Positions 15,960-23,118 of a stretch of DNA of 34,698 nucleotides are shown here, one piece after another. The notes below the pieces were generated by a model. That model had not been told where the DNA came from. It made no database searches and saw nothing but the letters and a program-made list of their open reading frames with translations. A program made the translations under genes and the position numbers. The number at the start of each line of letters is the position of its first letter. Positions within the stretch are counted from its first letter, which is position 1. Source of the stretch: Kiritimatiellia bacterium (GTDB taxonomy: Bacteria; Verrucomicrobiota; Kiritimatiellia; RFP12; UBA1067); NCBI GenBank assembly GCA_017395505.1, contig JAFPUH010000040.1:1-34698 (forward strand), in the 5' to 3' direction.

Positions 15960-17241
15960 GCACGAGCACGCCGTTGTGGCCGCCGAAGCCGAGCGAGCTT
16001 GAGAGCGCCACGCGGATTTCGCGCTTGACGCCGACGTTCGGCGTATAGTTCAGGTCGAGCGGCACCTCTCCCTTTTCGGTATCGACCTCGAGGTCGGGTG
16101 TCTCGTAGTTGATCGTCGGCGGTACGAATCCCTCGTGGATGGCGAGAGCGGTGATCGCCGCCTCAAGCGCTCCCGTTCCGCCGAGAAGGTGGCCGTGCAT
16201 CGACTTGGTGGACGATATGTTGATCGCCTTCGCACCCTCTTCGCCGAACACGCGCTTGAACGCCTTGGTCTCCATCTGGTCGTTGAGGTGGGTCGAGGTT
16301 CCGTGCGCATTGATGTAGTCGACAGTCGAAAGGTCGGTGACTCCGGCGTCCTTGAGCGCGGCCTTGATCGCCTTGACCGCACCGTCGCCGGACGGATCGG
16401 GCGCCGTTATGTGGTAGGCGTCCGACGACGCGCCGTAGCCAGCCAGCTCGCAGTAGATCCTGGCGCCGCGTGCCTTGGCGTGCGACTCGCTCTCGAGAAT
16501 CAGAACCGCCGCGCCTTCACCCATGACGAAGCCGTCGCGGTTCTTGTCGAAGGGACGAGAAGCCGTCGAAGCCTTGTCCTCGTCGTTGTAGTGGGTCGAG
16601 AGCGCCTTCATCTTCATGAAGCCGCCGATCGTGAACTCAAGTATCGCGGCCTCGGTTCCTCCGGCGATCATGACGTCGGCGCGCCCCGCGCGAATCATGT
16701 CGAGCGAGAAGCCCAGCGCGTCAGTCGAGCTTGCGCATGCCGTGCAGACGACCTGCGCCGGCCCCTTGGCTCCTATCGTGATGGACACGTTGCCGGCCGC
16801 CTCGTTGGGGATGAGCTCGGGTATGGCGAGCGGCGAAAGGCGCTCCGGCCCGCGCTCGAAGAGTATCTTGTAGTTGTCGCCCGTCACCTCGAACGAGCCG
16901 TTGCCGTTGCCGATCATCGTGCCGACGCGGTCCATATCGGGCTTGTTCTCTTCGGTGTAGCCTGCGTCGCGCCACGCCTCGACGGCCGCTGCGACGGCAT
17001 ACTGCGAGAAGAGCGCCATGTGCCTGGCCTCGCGCTTGTCGAGAAGCCCGCCGCCGATGGCGTACACCTCGAAGCCCTTGACCTCGCCAGCGACCTGACA
17101 GGTGAGTCGCGAAGGGTCAAACTTTGTTATACGCCCCACGCCGGGCTTGCCCGCTTTTATCGACTCCCACGCGGCGGCCTTGCCGTTGCCGTTCGCGCAA
17201 AGCATTCCAATGCCAGTTACAACAACCTTCTCCATGTTCAT
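15946..17241 (-). CDS. fabF: 3-oxoacyl-[acyl-carrier-protein] synthase II
   Basis: Elongating condensing enzyme of fatty acid synthesis, 431 residues. The active-site cysteine is in VCTACASSTDALG, the two histidines in NAHGTSTHLNDQMETKA and KSMHGHLLGGTGALEA, and the C-terminal glycine-rich loop is SSLGFGGHNGVLVLR. It starts with MNMEKVVVTGIGMLCANGNG. It lies 30 bases behind fabH on the same strand, so the two share a transcript. No acpP, fabD or fabG is between or next to them. Confidence 0.97.
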   Translation of the reverse strand: MNMEKVVVTGIGMLCANGNGKAAAWESIKAGKPGVGRITKFDPSRLTCQVAGEVKGFEVYAIGGGLLDKREARHMALFSQYAVAAAVEAWRDAGYTEENKPDMDRVGTMIGNGNGSFEVTGDNYKILFERGPERLSPLAIPELIPNEAAGNVSITIGAKGPAQVVCTACASSTDALGFSLDMIRAGRADVMIAGGTEAAILEFTIGGFMKMKALSTHYNDEDKASTASRPFDKNRDGFVMGEGAAVLILESESHAKARGARIYCELAGYGASSDAYHITAPDPSGDGAVKAIKAALKDAGVTDLSTVDYINAHGTSTHLNDQMETKAFKRVFGEEGAKAINISSTKSMHGHLLGGTGALEAAITALAIHEGFVPPTINYETPDLEVDTEKGEVPLDLNYTPNVGVKREIRVALSSSLGFGGHNGVLVLRHV

Positions 17242-17271
17242 GCGCCTTTCGAATGATTTTTGGGTTTTCGT

Positions 17272-18297
17272 TCAGAGCTCCGGCCACGTGCAGTACGTTC
17301 CGGCGTAGGTGAGGCCGGCGCCGAAGCCGACCATGACGATCTTCATGCCGTCCTTCAGCTCGCCCGCCTTTACCGCCTGGTCGAGCGAGATCGGGATCGA
17401 CGCGGCGGAAGTGTTCGCCGTCGTCTCGAGGTTGAGCCAGAACTTCTCAAGCGGCAGCTTCATGCGGCGGGCGACCGCCTCGATGATGCGTCCGTTGGCC
17501 TGATGGGCGAAGACGCGGTCGAGCTGTTCGGGCGACGTGCCGAGCTTCTCGCAGAGGTCGCGGGCGACCTTCGAGAGTGTGCGCACCGCGAATGCGAACA
17601 CGTCATGGCCCATGAGCGTCATTACGGGAGCCTCCACGTTCTCGCGCGGAAGGGGAATACCCGTCTCGGCGTCAAAAGGCAGCGGCTCGCGGCATCCACC
17701 CGAACGCGTGATGAAGTGGCTGCCGAGGCCGTCCGCACCGAGTATCGTGTACGCCGTCGTCTTCGCACTGGCCACGCCCGCCGGATCGTCGCAGCCGAGA
17801 ACAACGGCGCCAGCGCCGTCACCAAAGAGGATGCAGCTCGAGCGGTCGCTCCAGTCCAAGACGCGCGTCAAAGTCTCGGCGCCGATGACTAGAGCCTTCT
17901 TGTCGGGATAGAAGTTTACGAAGCCCCTCGCCTGCTCCAGCGCGTAGACAAAGCCCGCGCACGCCGCCTGCAGGTCGAACGCGCCGGCGTTTTTGCACCC
18001 GAGAAGGCCCTGCACGATGCATGCCGTGGAAGGGTAGGGGTTGTAGTCGGGGGTCGATGTCGCGAGCACTATGAGGCCGATCTCGTCGGGCGATACGTTC
18101 GCCGCGGCCATGGCGGCGCGCCCTGCCTCGGCGGCCATCGTCGAGGTGGACTCGTTCTCTCCGGCTACGTGGCGGGAATGGATTCCGGTGTGCGAATATA
18201 TCCACTCGTCGGTGGTGTCAAGCTTTCTCGCGACATCATCGTTCGTCACGACCTTCGGCGGCAGGTAGCTGCCCGTTCCAAGAATCCTGATGCTCAT
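17272..18297 (-). CDS. fabH: 3-oxoacyl-[acyl-carrier-protein] synthase III
   Basis: Initiating condensing enzyme that joins an acyl-CoA to malonyl-ACP. The 341 residues include the motif IRILGTGSYLPPKVVTND at the start, the active-site cysteine in LQAACAGFVYALEQA, histidine in FAHQANGRIIEAVA and asparagine in ANTSAASIPI. The upstream site AAGGAG is at 18306-18311. A promoter with a palindrome lies about 45 bases upstream. It is the first gene of a leftward fabH-fabF operon. Confidence 0.97.
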   Translation of the reverse strand: MSIRILGTGSYLPPKVVTNDDVARKLDTTDEWIYSHTGIHSRHVAGENESTSTMAAEAGRAAMAAANVSPDEIGLIVLATSTPDYNPYPSTACIVQGLLGCKNAGAFDLQAACAGFVYALEQARGFVNFYPDKKALVIGAETLTRVLDWSDRSSCILFGDGAGAVVLGCDDPAGVASAKTTAYTILGADGLGSHFITRSGGCREPLPFDAETGIPLPRENVEAPVMTLMGHDVFAFAVRTLSKVARDLCEKLGTSPEQLDRVFAHQANGRIIEAVARRMKLPLEKFWLNLETTANTSAASIPISLDQAVKAGELKDGMKIVMVGFGAGLTYAGTYCTWPEL

Positions 18298-18338
18298 GCC
18301 TTGGCTCCTTCCGTGGATGGATTGAATGCAACACCCGT

Positions 18339-18344
18339 ATTATA
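18339..18344 (-). promoter_or_regulatory. -10 box of the fabH-fabF promoter
   Basis: On the minus strand the sequence reads TTTGGTATAAT with the hexamer at 18344-18339, the same extended -10 as at other genes here. The expected start is near 18332, giving a leader of about 35 bases with an AAGGAG site before fabH. Confidence 0.75.
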
Positions 18345-18357
18345 CCAAATATTTGGT
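18344..18357. promoter_or_regulatory. 14-bp palindrome on the fabH promoter, candidate operator
   Basis: ACCAAATATTTGGT is a perfect palindrome that covers the extended part of the fabH -10 and the spacer. A protein bound here would block polymerase. Fatty acid synthesis genes are often repressed by TetR- or FapR-type proteins at such sites. Half of the palindrome (TTTGGT) is the promoter motif itself, so part of the symmetry may be accidental. Confidence 0.45.
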
Positions 18358-18377
18358 GCTGTGTGGAAGTCGGGAAT

Positions 18378-18454
18378 TGGTCGGAGCGGAGGGATTTGAA
18401 CCCTCGACCTTTTGCTCCCGAAGCAAACGCGCTACCAGACTGCGCTACGCTCCG
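18378..18454 (-). tRNA. tRNA-Pro (CGG anticodon)
   Basis: On the minus strand the acceptor CGGAGCG (18454-18448) pairs with CGCTCCG (18388-18382). The anticodon stem TTTGC/GCAAA encloses TTCGGGA, giving anticodon CGG for CCG codons. The T arm has GGGTTCAAATCCC and an A plus encoded CCA end the gene (18381-18378). It has its own strong promoter and lies upstream of fabH on the same strand. Confidence 0.95.
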
Positions 18455-18471
18455 AACGAAAACAAGTGTGA

Positions 18472-18500
18472 ATTATACGCTTTTCGATGCCGCAAGTCAA
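18472..18500 (-). promoter_or_regulatory. Promoter of tRNA-Pro
   Basis: On the minus strand TTGACT (18500-18495) and TATAAT (18477-18472) are 17 bases apart, one of the best matches to the sigma-70 consensus in the window. The start is expected near 18465, about 11 bases before the mature tRNA. It is back-to-back with the helicase promoter, and the two overlap. Confidence 0.85.
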
Positions 18501-18510
18501 TGGGGTATGG

Positions 18511-18516
18511 TATAAT
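18511..18516 (+). promoter_or_regulatory. -10 box of the helicase promoter, predicting a nearly leaderless mRNA
   Basis: TATAAT preceded by GTATGG ends 8 bases before the ATG of the helicase at 18525. Transcription should start at about 18523, leaving one or two bases before the ATG. No ribosome binding site fits. The -35 is poor; the divergent tRNA-Pro promoter occupies the same stretch. Confidence 0.75.
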
Positions 18517-18524
18517 ATGCGCCT

Positions 18525-20567
18525 ATGACCGATTTCTCGAAACTGCTGAACAAGGAACAATTCGAGGCCGCCACGGCCGGCGACGGGCCTCTGCTCGTGC
18601 TGGCCGCCGCCGGAACCGGCAAGACGCGCACACTCGTGCACCGCGTGGCATACCTCATCGAAAACGGCGTCGACCCGAACCGCATACTTCTTCTCACCTT
18701 CACCAACCGTGCTGCCCGCGAGATGCTCGAACGCGCCGAAAAGGTCGTCGGCCCCGAGGTGGCGACCATATGGTCCGGTACATTCCACTCCATATGCGCC
18801 CGCCTGCTGCGCCGATATGGCAATGCGATAGGCTATCAGCCGGGCTTTCAGATACTCGACGAGGACGACCAGAAGAAGCTCATTGGCGAGATCATAAAGA
18901 CCAACTTCAAGGATGCGAAGGACTTCCCTAAGAAGGACGTCGTCGCGAAGATGCTGTCCGAGGCCGCAAACGAGCAGCGTCCGGTAGCCGACATAGCGAG
19001 CCGCTGGCAGACAAAAGCCGCCGGATTCGAGCCGGAGGACATAGAAAAGGTCGCCGCGCTCTACGCCGCGCGCAAACTGGAGCTGAATTCGATGGATTTC
19101 GACGACCTTCTGGTCAATGGGCTCAAGCTGCTCAAGACCCAGGAGCGCATCCGCACCATGCTCCAGGAGCATTTCCTTCATGTGCTCGTGGACGAATATC
19201 AGGACACCAACGGACTTCAGGCCGAGTTTACCGACATACTCGCCGGACGCCACCGCAACATACTCGCCGTCGGCGACGACTTCCAGTGCATCTACACCTG
19301 GCGAGGCGCGCAGATCGAGAACATACTAGAGTTCCCCAAGCGCTGGCCCGGCTGCCGCATCGTCAAGCTTGAGCGCAACTACCGCAGCCTGCCAGGAGTG
19401 CTGGATGTCGCAAATGTCGTGATGAAGGATGCCTGCGGACAGTTCGACAAGACCCTCCGCGCCTTCCGAGAGGGCGACGGCGAGAAGCCTTGGCTATACA
19501 AGGTCTACGACGGACACGCCCAGGCGAACGAGATACTCAAGCTCGTCAACGAGGTGCACAGCTACGGCTATCGCTACTCCGACATCGCCGTGCTGTATCG
19601 CGGACACTACCAGTCGATCGACATCCAGATGACTATGGCTCGCATGGGTACGCCCTACCGCATAACGAGCGGTGTCGGCGTCTTCGAGCAGATTCATACG
19701 AAGGACGTGATAGCCTACCTTCGCCTGCTCCTGAACCCAGCCGACGAACTTTCCTTCCTTCGCCTCGTAGAGCTGCTGCCTGGCGTTGGCGAGAAGAGCG
19801 CCCAAGGCTACTGGAAGAAGCTTGCCCACCGTTTCGATGCCTCCCGCCGTGAAGACCGTGAGGCGCTCGGCAACATGCTCGGTGCGAAGGCGAAGGCCGT
19901 CTGGCCGCCGCTTGCCAAGTGCCTCGAGCGAGCCGCCGACCACCTCCTCGCGGACGAGACGGGCGAGCTCATCGAAGACTTCTGCGACATGTTCTACGAG
20001 GACCACCTGAACCGCGAGTGGGAGGCCGCCGAAGCCTCCGACCGCCTCGACGACGTGCGCGAACTGGCTGCACAGATCGCCGACGGACGCGAGGGCCTCG
20101 TAAAGTTCCTTTCCGAAGTCGCCCTCATGACGAACCTCGACGTGCGCCGCAACGACCCTGGCCTCGACCGCGTGACGCTCTCGACCGTCCATCAGGCGAA
20201 GGGCATGGAGTGGCCCGTCGTGATCGTGCCGTGGCTTACCGAAGGCATGTTCCCCAGCTCCAAGGCCGCCGAGGAAGGGCGGCTTGACGAGGAGCGCCGC
20301 CTATTCTACGTGGCCGTCACGCGCGCCAAGGACAAACTCTACCTCTTCGTGCCCCAGGTGCGCAAGATGCCCGACGGCGGAATGTTCCCGGTGGACGCCT
20401 CGACCTTCGTGAAGGAGATTCCGGAGCGCCTTGTGAACATCCGCCGCGTGCAGAGCTATCCCGCCGCGTACTTTGGAGGATACGGCAATCGCGGCTACGG
20501 CGGATATGGCGGCGGATACCGCAAGCCCGCCCCGCAGCCTACGTATCGTACGACCTGGCGTCGCTGA
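18525..20567 (+). CDS. UvrD/PcrA-like superfamily 1 DNA helicase with Gly/Tyr-rich tail
   Basis: A 3'-5' helicase for DNA repair and replication-fork clearing. The 680 residues hold all motifs: Walker A AAAGTGKTRT near 28, TFTNRAAREML, VDEYQDTN (II), GDDFQCIYTWRGA (III), LERNYRSLPGVL (IV), VTLSTVHQAKGMEWPVVIVP (V) and DEERRLFYVAVTRAKDKLYL (VI). After the helicase core comes a 35-residue tail rich in Gly, Tyr and Arg (YFGGYGNRGYGGYGGGYRKP), not the polymerase-binding Tudor-like end of usual PcrA. It stands alone with its own promoter. PcrA, UvrD and Rep cannot be told apart safely. Confidence 0.92.
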   Translation: MTDFSKLLNKEQFEAATAGDGPLLVLAAAGTGKTRTLVHRVAYLIENGVDPNRILLLTFTNRAAREMLERAEKVVGPEVATIWSGTFHSICARLLRRYGNAIGYQPGFQILDEDDQKKLIGEIIKTNFKDAKDFPKKDVVAKMLSEAANEQRPVADIASRWQTKAAGFEPEDIEKVAALYAARKLELNSMDFDDLLVNGLKLLKTQERIRTMLQEHFLHVLVDEYQDTNGLQAEFTDILAGRHRNILAVGDDFQCIYTWRGAQIENILEFPKRWPGCRIVKLERNYRSLPGVLDVANVVMKDACGQFDKTLRAFREGDGEKPWLYKVYDGHAQANEILKLVNEVHSYGYRYSDIAVLYRGHYQSIDIQMTMARMGTPYRITSGVGVFEQIHTKDVIAYLRLLLNPADELSFLRLVELLPGVGEKSAQGYWKKLAHRFDASRREDREALGNMLGAKAKAVWPPLAKCLERAADHLLADETGELIEDFCDMFYEDHLNREWEAAEASDRLDDVRELAAQIADGREGLVKFLSEVALMTNLDVRRNDPGLDRVTLSTVHQAKGMEWPVVIVPWLTEGMFPSSKAAEEGRLDEERRLFYVAVTRAKDKLYLFVPQVRKMPDGGMFPVDASTFVKEIPERLVNIRRVQSYPAAYFGGYGNRGYGGYGGGYRKPAPQPTYRTTWRR

Positions 20568-20574
20568 ATTTTGG

Positions 20575-20580
20575 TATAAT
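20575..20580 (+). promoter_or_regulatory. -10 box of the glf promoter
   Basis: TATAAT preceded by TTTTGG directly behind the helicase stop. The start would be near 20587, with a short leader carrying AGGAGG before the glf ATG at 20606. Confidence 0.7.
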
Positions 20581-20605
20581 ACTGGCAAAGCAAGGAGGCA
20601 ACCAC

Positions 20606-21685
20606 ATGTCAATAGATTGCATAGTCGCAGGCGCCGGCATCTGGGGGTGCACTGTCGCGAGGCGTCTAGCTGAATCCGGCAGGAGGGTGCTCGTCCTCGA
20701 GAAGCGTCCTGTCGTGGGCGGCAACGTGCGCTGCGAGATCGACGAAGAGACCGGCATCGAGATACACTCCTACGGCTCGCACATCTTCCATACGCACATC
20801 CCCGAGGTATGGGAGTTCGTCAACCGCTTCATTAAGTTCAACGGCTACCAGCACAAGGTGCTCGCGAACTACGAAGGGCGCATCTACTACCTGCCTCTCG
20901 GCCTGGCGCTCATAAACAAGTTCTTCGGCGTCGAGCTGAAGCCGGGCGAGGTTGCGGACTTCATGGCCGACGAGGCACACTCAAAGGCGATCTTCGACGC
21001 CTTCTTCCGCGGCTACACCTCGAAGCAGTGGGGCAAGCCGCCGGAGGAGATCGACGATTCGATCATCAAGCGCGTGCCGGTGCGTTCGAACTACGACGTC
21101 AACTACTTCAACGACTACAACCAGGGCATTCCGCTCACCGGCTACAACTCGCTCTTTGAGAGGCTTCTCGACCATCCGAACATCGAGGTTCGCTGCAACG
21201 CCGCCGTCGAACTGGACGGCGCGACCCTCAAGCTGTCCGGCGAGGCGCTGCCAGCAGTGCCGACGTACTACTCTGGTCCGATCGACGCCCTCTTCGGCTA
21301 CAGGTTCGGCCACCTGCCGTGGCGCACCCTGCGCTTCGAGACGGAGAAACTTGACGTCAAGGACTATCAGGGAACATCCGTCGTCAACTACACCGAGGCA
21401 TCCGTTCCCTATACGCGAATCCACGAGTTCAAGCACTACCATCCCGAGGATGCCGCCGTCATGAATTCGCCGAAGACAATCATCATGCGCGAGTATTCCG
21501 CTACGTGGCGTCCGGGCGACGAGCCGTACTATCCGGTGGACAACACCGAGTCGCGCGAGCTGCTCGCGAAGTATCAGGCCGAGGCCGCTAAGGTGCCTAA
21601 CCTAACCGTGGGCGGTCGTCTCGGCGGCTACAAGTACTACGACATGGACAAGTCCATCGAGTCGGCTCTCAACCTTGCCCTTTAA
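20606..21685 (+). CDS. glf: UDP-galactopyranose mutase
   Basis: An FAD enzyme that turns UDP-galactopyranose into UDP-galactofuranose, a precursor of galactofuranose in surface glycans. The 359 residues start with the dinucleotide fold CIVAGAGIWGCTVARRLAESG and VLEKRPVVGGNVRC. Other family text is GSHIFHTHIPEVWEFVNRF, YTSKQWGKPPEEI, RVPVRSNYDVNYFND and the C-terminal GRLGGYKYYDMDKSIESAL. The upstream AGGAGG fixes the start. Galactofuranose transferases are not seen near it. Confidence 0.95.
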   Translation: MSIDCIVAGAGIWGCTVARRLAESGRRVLVLEKRPVVGGNVRCEIDEETGIEIHSYGSHIFHTHIPEVWEFVNRFIKFNGYQHKVLANYEGRIYYLPLGLALINKFFGVELKPGEVADFMADEAHSKAIFDAFFRGYTSKQWGKPPEEIDDSIIKRVPVRSNYDVNYFNDYNQGIPLTGYNSLFERLLDHPNIEVRCNAAVELDGATLKLSGEALPAVPTYYSGPIDALFGYRFGHLPWRTLRFETEKLDVKDYQGTSVVNYTEASVPYTRIHEFKHYHPEDAAVMNSPKTIIMREYSATWRPGDEPYYPVDNTESRELLAKYQAEAAKVPNLTVGGRLGGYKYYDMDKSIESALNLAL

Positions 21686-21703
21686 CGTGGCTTATGGTAT
21701 AAT
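21675..21703 (+). promoter_or_regulatory. Promoter of nagA
   Basis: TTGCCC (21675-21680) and TATAAT (21698-21703) are 17 bases apart; the -10 is extended by TTATGG. The -35 overlaps the last codons of glf. The start is expected near 21710, giving a 25-base leader with AAAGGAGA before nagA. An in-frame ATG at 21675 lies in the -35 and cannot be the start. Confidence 0.8.
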
Positions 21704-21734
21704 TCCGTCAAACTCACCAAAGGAGATAACTGCG

Positions 21735-22892
21735 ATGCAGAAGACCATCATCAAGAACGCTCACGTGATCTCGCCCGGCGTTGACGTCGAGAAGGCGACG
21801 ATCGTAATCGAGGGCAAGCGCATCAAGGACGTAACGACACGCGCGGTGTCCGAGAAGGGCGCGACGACAATCGTCGACGTGAAGGGCCAGTACGTCATGC
21901 CCGGCTTCATCGACGTGCACACCCACGGTGCGCTGACGTACGACTTCTGCGATCCAGATCCCCAGGCGATCTTCAAGCTCGCCGAGGCCAAGCTCGCCGA
22001 GGGTGTGACGACCGTGCTGCCTACGACGCTTACCGTCTCCCACGAGGAGCTGCTCGTCGCGGCGAAGAACGCCAAGGCCTATGTCGAGGCCGGTGCGCCG
22101 TTCGCGAAGGTTCCCGGCATCCACCTCGAAGGTCCGTTCATCAACATCAAGTGCTGCGGCGCCCAGAATCCGAAGTTCGTGCGCAAGCCCGAGATCAAGG
22201 AGGTCAAGGAGATCAACAAGGTCTTCCCCGTAAAGGAGATCTCCTACGCTGTCGAGACCGAGGGCGGCGCGAAGTTCGCCAAGGAGTGCATCAAGATGGG
22301 TATCGTGCCAAGCTGCGGCCACACGGGCGCGAAGCTCGCCGACCTCATGCCGGCCTACAAGAACGGCCTTAGGCACATGACCCACTTCTGCAACCAGATG
22401 ACGCCGCTCCACCATCGCGAGATCGGCATGGTCGGCGCGGGCTTCCTGATCGAAGACCTCAACACCGAAGTCATCTGCGACAAGATCCACCTCTGCCCCG
22501 ACATGCTGCGCCTCATCTTCACGCGCCGCAGCCTCGAGCACGTCCAGATGATCACCGACTCCCTGCGCTGCTCGCACTGCAAGGACGGCTATGCGTTCTC
22601 GATGGGCGGTCTCGACGTCCTGCTGAAGGGTGGCGAGGCGCGTCTCGTGCAGGGCGGCAACCTCGCTGGCTCGACGCTCTGGATGGGCATGGGCCTCAAG
22701 AACGTCCATGACGTCACCGGCATCCCGCTCAAGGACCTCGTCCGCACGACCTCCTGGAACCAGGCGATCGAGTTCGGCTGGGGCAAGGAGCTGGGCAAGG
22801 TGCAGAAGGGCTACTTCGCCGACCTCGTCGTCATCAACCCGAAGAGCTGGAAACCTTCGGCCGTGTTCGTTGACGGTGAGCAGCGTATATGA
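21735..22892 (+). CDS. nagA: N-acetylglucosamine-6-phosphate deacetylase
   Basis: Removes the acetyl group of GlcNAc-6-phosphate, a step in amino sugar use and cell wall recycling. The ATG at 21735 behind AAAGGAGA gives 385 residues. Amidohydrolase motifs are PGFIDVHTHG (metal HxH), PGIHLEGPFIN, CGHTGAKLADLM, MTHFCNQMTPLHHREIG and the catalytic Asp in QMITDSLRC. The deviation from usual NagA (LFNAM to FCNQM, TDAM to TDSL) suggests a distant branch, so another N-acetyl sugar phosphate is possible. No nagB is adjacent. Confidence 0.9.
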   Translation: MQKTIIKNAHVISPGVDVEKATIVIEGKRIKDVTTRAVSEKGATTIVDVKGQYVMPGFIDVHTHGALTYDFCDPDPQAIFKLAEAKLAEGVTTVLPTTLTVSHEELLVAAKNAKAYVEAGAPFAKVPGIHLEGPFINIKCCGAQNPKFVRKPEIKEVKEINKVFPVKEISYAVETEGGAKFAKECIKMGIVPSCGHTGAKLADLMPAYKNGLRHMTHFCNQMTPLHHREIGMVGAGFLIEDLNTEVICDKIHLCPDMLRLIFTRRSLEHVQMITDSLRCSHCKDGYAFSMGGLDVLLKGGEARLVQGGNLAGSTLWMGMGLKNVHDVTGIPLKDLVRTTSWNQAIEFGWGKELGKVQKGYFADLVVINPKSWKPSAVFVDGEQRI

Positions 22893-22898
22893 TATAAT
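22870..22898 (+). promoter_or_regulatory. Promoter of tRNA-Ser
   Basis: TTGACG (22870-22875) and TATAAT (22893-22898) are 17 bases apart, overlapping the end of nagA. It is a near-consensus promoter; the start is near 22905, 13 bases before the tRNA. Confidence 0.85.
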
Positions 22899-22917
22899 AC
22901 GCGCCGTTTGACGATTT

Positions 22918-23010
22918 GGAGGGATGGCTGAGTGGCTGAAGGCAGCGGTTTGCTAAATCGTCGTACGGGGTAAACCCGTACCGGGGGTTCGAATCCCCCT
23001 CCCTCCGCCA
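22918..23010 (+). tRNA. tRNA-Ser (GCU anticodon)
   Basis: A class II tRNA with a long variable arm (GTACGGG/CCCGTAC). Acceptor GGAGGGA (22918-22924) pairs with TCCCTCC (23000-23006). The anticodon loop TTGCTAA gives GCU for AGC/AGU codons. The T arm has GGGGTTCGAATCCCC and CCA is encoded at 23008-23010. Confidence 0.96.
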
Positions 23011-23020
23011 AATGCGGAAA

Positions 23021-23049
23021 GGCCTCAGATTTCTCTGAGGCCCTTTTTG
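23021..23049 (+). terminator. Intrinsic terminator after tRNA-Ser
   Basis: GGCCTCAG (23021-23028) pairs with CTGAGGCC (23035-23042) around a 6-nt loop and is followed by CTTTTTGTTT. It ends the tRNA-Ser transcript 10 bases behind the CCA. Confidence 0.92.
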
Positions 23050-23106
23050 TTTCCTCGAATCTGTTGTTTGCAGAATGCGTTCTTTACTGATGCGGTATAG
23101 ATTTGA

Positions 23107-23112
23107 TATAAT
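23107..23112 (+). promoter_or_regulatory. -10 box of the esterase promoter, predicting a leaderless GTG start
   Basis: TATAAT preceded by ATTTGA ends 6 bases before the GTG at 23119. The expected first base of the message falls on the GTG itself. No ribosome binding site is possible between them. Confidence 0.75.
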
Positions 23113-23118
23113 AGCACC

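Noticed and set aside
16135-17256. Plus-strand frame of 373 codons
   Set aside because: It lies opposite fabF, whose catalytic motifs are complete.
21675-21734. Upstream ATG start for nagA at 21675
   Set aside because: It overlaps the end of glf and the nagA promoter; the ATG at 21735 has a good ribosome site and the normal NagA beginning.
21714-22709. Minus-strand frame of 331 codons
   Set aside because: It lies opposite nagA and has the Leu/Asp/His/Arg-rich look of a complement frame.
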